A DNA stretch of 64,000 nucleotides from Nipponacmea schrenckii (taxonomy: Eukaryota; Mollusca; Gastropoda; Lottiidae), in NCBI GenBank assembly GCA_030562195.1, contig CM060199.1, positions 39,204,338-39,268,337 of the forward strand, read 5' to 3'. The notes beneath the pieces are model-generated. The model was given only the letters and a program-made list of their open reading frames with translations. It had not been told where the DNA came from and searched no databases. Each line of letters opens with the position of its first letter. Position 1 is the first letter of the stretch. The translations under genes were made by a program, and so were the position numbers. Below are positions 59,235 through 64,000 of the stretch, one piece after another.

Positions 59235-59895
59235 AAGCACTGAAACAAGTTGATTGTTCCCATCACTTACACCAATCGGCAACCCTCTAAAGGTTTAAGA
59301 CACGACCTACTGAACAACTTGTTCACAATGTCTGATACAAGTTGATTGTTCACACCACTTACACCAATCGGCAACCCTCTAAAGGTTTAAGACACGACCT
59401 ACTACTGTACAACATGTTCACAATGTCTGATACAAGTTGATTGTTCACACCACTTACACCAATCGGCAACCCTCTAAAGGTTTAAGACACGACCTACTGT
59501 ACAACATGTTCACAATGTCTGATACAAGTTGATTGTTCCCATCACTTACACCAATCGGCAACCCTCTAATGGTTTAAGACACGACCTACTGAACAACTTG
59601 TTCACAATGTCTGAAACAAGTTGATTGTTCACACCACTTACACCAATCGGCAACCCTCTAATGGTTTAAGACACGACCTACTGAACAACTTGTTCACAAT
59701 GTCTGAAACAAGTTGATTGTTCACACCACTTACACCAATCGACAACCCTCTAATGGTTTAAGACACGACCTACTGAACAACTTGTTCACAATGTCTGATA
59801 CAAGTTGATTGTTCCCATCACTTACACCAATCGGAAACCCTCTAATGGTTTAAGACACGACCTATTGAACAACTTGTTCACAATGTCTGAAAAAA
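59235..59895 (+). repeat. 92-bp tandem array, about 7 copies
   Basis: The unit contains ACAAGTTGATTGTTCACACC, ACTTACACCAATCGGCAACC and CTACTGAACAACTTGTTCAC. Two linked variants (CACACC/CCCATC and AAAGG/AATGG) are mixed along the array. Confidence 0.95.
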
Positions 59896-59899
59896 TTGT

Positions 59900-62280
59900 A
59901 CTATGTATTAATAAGAATAAGTTAGATATTTAGAAATGATCACAATTCATTGTTTCTGTTTCTAACGCTCGATTTATTTACCATTATGTAAACATTGTAA
60001 TTATCTGTCAAATTATAAATATTAATAGTGAGTGCTTGTATTGAATTATCTAGGTATCTAATATATTTTGTATTCGCTAGGTTTTATTACTTATTCATAT
60101 AGCAGTGTTAAGATAAGGGTAAGTTAGAATCATTAGATTCATGTCTAAATTTGCGAGTTAGACAGATGTTGGCCATGTTCCTAAAGCAACGTTTGCATAT
60201 ATACATGGTTTATGTCCAAACGTTGGCTTAGGAACATGTATTTGTCCAAACGTTGCTTTAGGATTATGGGTGTTGGCGGGACACTCTCTATGATTGAGGC
60301 TTGCTAACAAAGAAATACCACCTCGTTTCTACTTCAATCGAGCTGAACAAGGTATCTTTTCCATTACCATATATGAATCCTCTTTAACGGTAACAAATTT
60401 CGGTTTGAGAACTCGCAAACAGTAGGCTTAATTTAAAATGACGGATCTGCTCTAATCGATTTACTTGTACAAATACCAGTCACAGTTGTATTCCTCATAA
60501 ACATTTTTAAATACTGAATCGGGTTTGAAAGAGCCCCTCCCCCTCCTGAAAAACCTTTTTGATTCATTTGTTAAGCCCCCTCACAGTAATTGATGCCGAT
60601 TGGGCATGCAGACTGTCTACGGGCCTTAATGTAATTACCGTCACTTTCCAAAACGTTTAATATTCATGTGAACAAGTATTGTTTCAACTTAACAGGGGTT
60701 GGTTAATCTGATTGGGGCCACAAACAGGTGTTAATCACAGTAGAAACCCTGATAAGGGTTGAAGTTTACATGTATCCTCAGCTATAAACTGAAATAAAAA
60801 AAAAATATGGATTACAGATACTGCGTGTGTAATATGCTGAGGTTGCAATATTAAGTCAACATAGTGTCCCTACTTCAAACTAGCAGAACAGCGAATCACC
60901 ATTTCATTTCTTTATGCAAATACAATTCAGCTAATCGTAATTTGACCTTTAGATATTCAATATAAAATGTTTACCAACAATCCGATAGTCCCACGTGGTA
61001 TTTAAATATACGTAGATTAGGCGCCATTTTGATTATTAGTTGTGGACAGTATTTAATGTAGGTGACAGTAGAGTGCTACAATAACAATTCATATTCCGAT
61101 AAGATAGAAATAACAATAATATATCAACACTGAGCTGGTTTTTATTTCACTTCTACTGTTTACTTCCAATTCTACCTTGAATACACTGTCAATAATTTAC
61201 CATTAGTTGGAACTGTTTAAATAGTCATTCATATCGCAACTTTGCTCTTTTCGGCGTCACCATTACCACTTAAGTGACATACAATCAGATATATGACTAT
61301 TAACCAAATGATATTTTCTGATTAGCGTTCACCCACCAGCTATCAACTTGATTGACTTTATAATTAACGTTAAGGATCAAACACTAACGAATAACGGACT
61401 GGGAGTATAAAGACAGTTACCATTGGTTTACATACCTCAGCTATCTGTAAATAACAGGTATTATACTTCTCACCCCTTGGGAGAATTATTAGTTTTTCCT
61501 ATTTCAGATCAGAACTGAATAAAACCATCTAACAGATCCAGACTCTTTATCGAAATTTCTTTATAAAATATTTTGTTGTTGCTGGTGCATCTGGGAGAAT
61601 CAATCCAAGCCTTCCCGAGATATAAACAGTACAATATTTCTGGAAACCCTTTTCTAGATCACCTCATTGGTAACAGTTACAGATCGTTTCAAAAGAGAGC
61701 TGTTTCATTTTCACCTGATGATGAAAGTATACCTAAACGACGTGTACAATAAAAATCCATCAATTTATTCAATAAATGCTTCCTGTAGTCAGCACTCATG
61801 CCATCGATTTTTCTGAAGGCGCAAATATACAGCGGAGGCAAGTATGCAAAGGTACAAGCCAAAAAGGATCCGAACCAACTCCTACGGCACTAGAACGGTC
61901 TTGAGTTGATACCATTATTCTGTGCGTTTATATAATTGAATTCTGAATAAAACAAATAGGTTTCTGTTATCAAATATTTTATAAAGTACGTCCTATAATT
62001 TGTAATAGAGGTAGATAAGTGTATTTCACTGACTCCAATAACATACAAGTATAAACAGATTATCCTTCGCTTATCTCTATAATCAACTCAAAGATAATGA
62101 TTCGCTACAAACTACTGCCTTCAGGCTCAGGATTAAAGCATATCGTATTTAATCATTCCTTCTTTTCCACAAAAAGCAGTTTGCTGAATAATAATAATAT
62201 ATTAAATCCAGAATTTATATAAAAACTGTAAAATGCCGGACTAAACTGCAGAAATTTTCATGACAACTGGCTTACTTATC
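59900..62280. other. Gene-free stretch
   Basis: Small repeated phrases with CCAAACGTTGCTTTAGGA at 60180-60265. No exon that can be supported. Confidence 0.35.
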
Positions 62281-62282
62281 GT

Positions 62283-62322
62283 ATCATAATGATAATGATG
62301 ATAATGATAATGATAATAATAA
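62283..62322 (+). repeat. Microsatellite (ATA/ATG type)
   Basis: Irregular ATAATGATAATGATGATAAT run of about 40 bp. Confidence 0.8.
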
Positions 62323-62389
62323 CGAAGCATGCCTGCAGGTAATAAACGCCCGCTGGCAGCATTGAGTTTGATTAATAAATGGGGCAAGA

Positions 62390-62930
62390 GTTAACATTCA
62401 TTGAAAATTTGTTCAGTGAAATGCTCGCGTCAAGGGCAATAACTCAAGAACTGTTCATGTGATTATCAATTCCGGTACTCATACCAAGTTTCATCAAAAT
62501 CCATCGAAAATTGCAGCTTCCCTTGCATCAATAATAAAATTTTAAAGCGATTTTACTAAGTCAAGGGCTATAACTAAAAAATCGTTCATCGAAAAATCGT
62601 CAAATTATAAGTTGACCACAGTCTCATCAATTCCAATTCTCACACAAAGTTTCATTAAAGTCCATTGAAAATTGTAGATTCTATAGTGTCTACAACAAAT
62701 ATAGAGGTAGGGACAATACTTCAAACACAGTTCATCGAAAAATCATCAAAATCGAACTTGACCACCTTCTTATAAATTCCAATGCTCACACCAGGTTTCA
62801 TTAAAATCCTCAGAAAATTGTAGCTTCTATAGTGTCTACAACAATGTTGGTGGGCCGACGAACCGACAGATCTACGAACCGGCGGATAGGGCCGACGTCA
62901 TTATACTTACTTTCAGTGATGCCAATAAGA
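62390..62930. mobile_element. Dispersed element with AAGGGCAATAACTC / AAGTTTCATCAAAATCC motifs
   Basis: Three successive diverged sub-repeats carry TCAAGGGCAATAACTCAAGA, a TTCATCGAAAAATC phrase, CTCACACCAGGTTTCATTAA, and then GCCGACGAACCGACAGATCT. This kind of sequence is very common in molluscan genomes (knowledge from memory). Another start, AAAGGGCAATAACTCAAACT, is at 63954. Confidence 0.55.
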
Positions 62931-63296
62931 CTTCGCCCTTAATCACTCATTCGATAAATCCCTTTTCAGAAAATTTTGATTTATTTTCTAAATAATGTTT
63001 TTGTATTGTAAGAATATTTAATGCTGTGGACGATATATCATGAGAAGATAACAAAGGAAATGGTTTCAGTCTGGTTCCATTATTCATAAGTCTAAAAGCC
63101 AATTTTTCAAACAATATATAAACCAATAATTAATTTCATACTTAGGTAAGTGAGAATGGTTTTTATGGTTTTCAAACAATATATAAATGAAATTACGAAA
63201 GCATAGGCCGAGGAAAAGATTCTGTATCACCAATTTTAGTTTGGCCTTTATGTAGAATTAACTACATGTATATATCAAAAACAAAAATTGCAAAAA

Positions 63297-63752
63297 TCAT
63301 TTTCTGAACTCATAAAAGTGGTGAAATAAATAGGAAACCAAGTTTTGTTGTTCTGTATTCAACATCATTTGCTTGAAAAGAAGTCGGAAGAAGTGAAAAA
63401 AGCTTATTATACTGTCATAGGTTAAAGTCGACCCTGGACTTTTTAAGTTAAAACGTTTTAAAACAACAATTACCTTTTTGTGAAAAATCTCAGGAAAACT
63501 GAGGAGGCGTTTATACAGCTCTTTGATGATGTGTTTATAGCATGAAATTAGATCAATGGACGGAACTTTGGTTTTTATTTTCCATGCATAATGTGATATG
63601 GCGTCTTGAAATGGTTTATAAAATTTAAGTTCCCAAGAATTGGTCAATATGTGTATATATTCATCAGTAAACTTACCTGGTTTTATAAAGTAACAGACTC
63701 CCTTAAAATCTGAAAAACGTAAAATTATTGAATATTGAAAACAATTAATCAA
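63297..63752 (-). CDS. Hypothetical open frame, part overlapping foldback M1
   Basis: 151 codons; no family recognised. Codons from about 63590 upward are M1 element sequence, so only the last 97 or so residues (from HYAWKIKTKVPSIDLISCYK onward) are outside it. That part is Lys/Phe/Leu-rich and may be chance in AT-rich DNA. A possible acceptor (ATTTCAAG) and donor (AAAAG|GTAATT near 63474) exist. Confidence 0.15.
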   Translation of the reverse strand: MINCFQYSIILRFSDFKGVCYFIKPGKFTDEYIHILTNSWELKFYKPFQDAISHYAWKIKTKVPSIDLISCYKHIIKELYKRLLSFPEIFHKKVIVVLKRFNLKSPGSTLTYDSIISFFHFFRLLFKQMMLNTEQQNLVSYLFHHFYEFRK

Positions 63753-63850
63753 TTTATTAAGCGTTTTTCAACAATCAATTGCATTTTTATGGATAATTAC
63801 CAAGTGTTTTGGATTTATCGGATTATATAAGGATTCTGTTATGTTATTTA
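63590..63850. mobile_element. Foldback element M1
   Basis: Left end GCGTCTTGAAATGGTTTATA (compare GCGTCTTACAATGGGCATAC at about 21305). The core has CAGTAAACTTACCTGG and AAAGTAACAGACTCCCTTAA. The right part has GGATTATATAAGGATTCTGT. Confidence 0.6.
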
Positions 63851-64000
63851 AGTCCAGGGCTTGCGAATAAACTTATTTATTTATACAAGATTCAGACGAA
63901 AAAGATAACCCCTGTGCATTCCAGAGGTTATTGAGATGTGTTTTGACATAGTAAAGGGCAATAACTCAAACTGATTGTCCTCTTGAATCTCGCCTCACCA

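Overview
This looks like animal nuclear DNA, most likely from a mollusc. It is AT-rich, its genes are split by introns with standard GT-AG signals, and it carries a kinin-type neuropeptide precursor, tRNA-derived SINEs and very many minisatellites. The species cannot be told from the sequence alone. Four genes can be supported. (1) The 5' part of CCDC13 (coiled-coil, cilium/centrosome) lies on the minus strand at 56-3196; four exons are secure, a fifth is likely, and the rest of the gene lies beyond position 1. (2) A small two-exon gene for a secreted, mucin-like, probably GPI-anchored protein lies on the minus strand at 9975-11308. (3) A complete nine-exon APMAP gene (type II membrane beta-propeller, 415 residues) lies on the minus strand at 29457-36902; all exon phases join. 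(4) An uninterrupted kinin (leucokinin) precursor gene lies on the plus strand at 44055-45332 and encodes 14 amidated peptides, nine of them AAFTSWG-amide.

Layout: 0-3.2 kb CCDC13 with an LTR remnant, a SINE and two arrays in its introns; 4.3 kb a 98-bp transposon with a perfect 10-bp target duplication; 6.1-8.9 kb arrays and a foldback element; 10-11.3 kb the mucin-like gene; 13.6-16.5 kb a 34-bp satellite; 18-28 kb a series of arrays and dispersed elements; 29.5-36.9 kb APMAP with three arrays in its introns; 37-44 kb mostly quiet intergenic DNA with SINE and foldback copies; 44-45.3 kb the kinin gene; 47-50.8 kb a 69-bp array that is open in frame over long distances; 51.5-53 kb an array that is the inverse of the one at 26.4-27 kb; 53.4-59.9 kb SINEs, foldbacks and arrays; 60-64 kb mostly unannotatable, with a dispersed repeat and a weak hypothetical ORF.

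About one third of the window (roughly 21 kb by summing spans) is tandem repeat. Several arrays appear to have grown inside dispersed elements: the repeat unit matches part of a single-copy element found elsewhere in the window. The most unusual case is in APMAP, where a 43-bp minisatellite copies the end of exon 8 together with its splice donor about 19 times just downstream of the true donor. The genes show no sign of acting together; they are ordinary neighbours in a repeat-rich genome.
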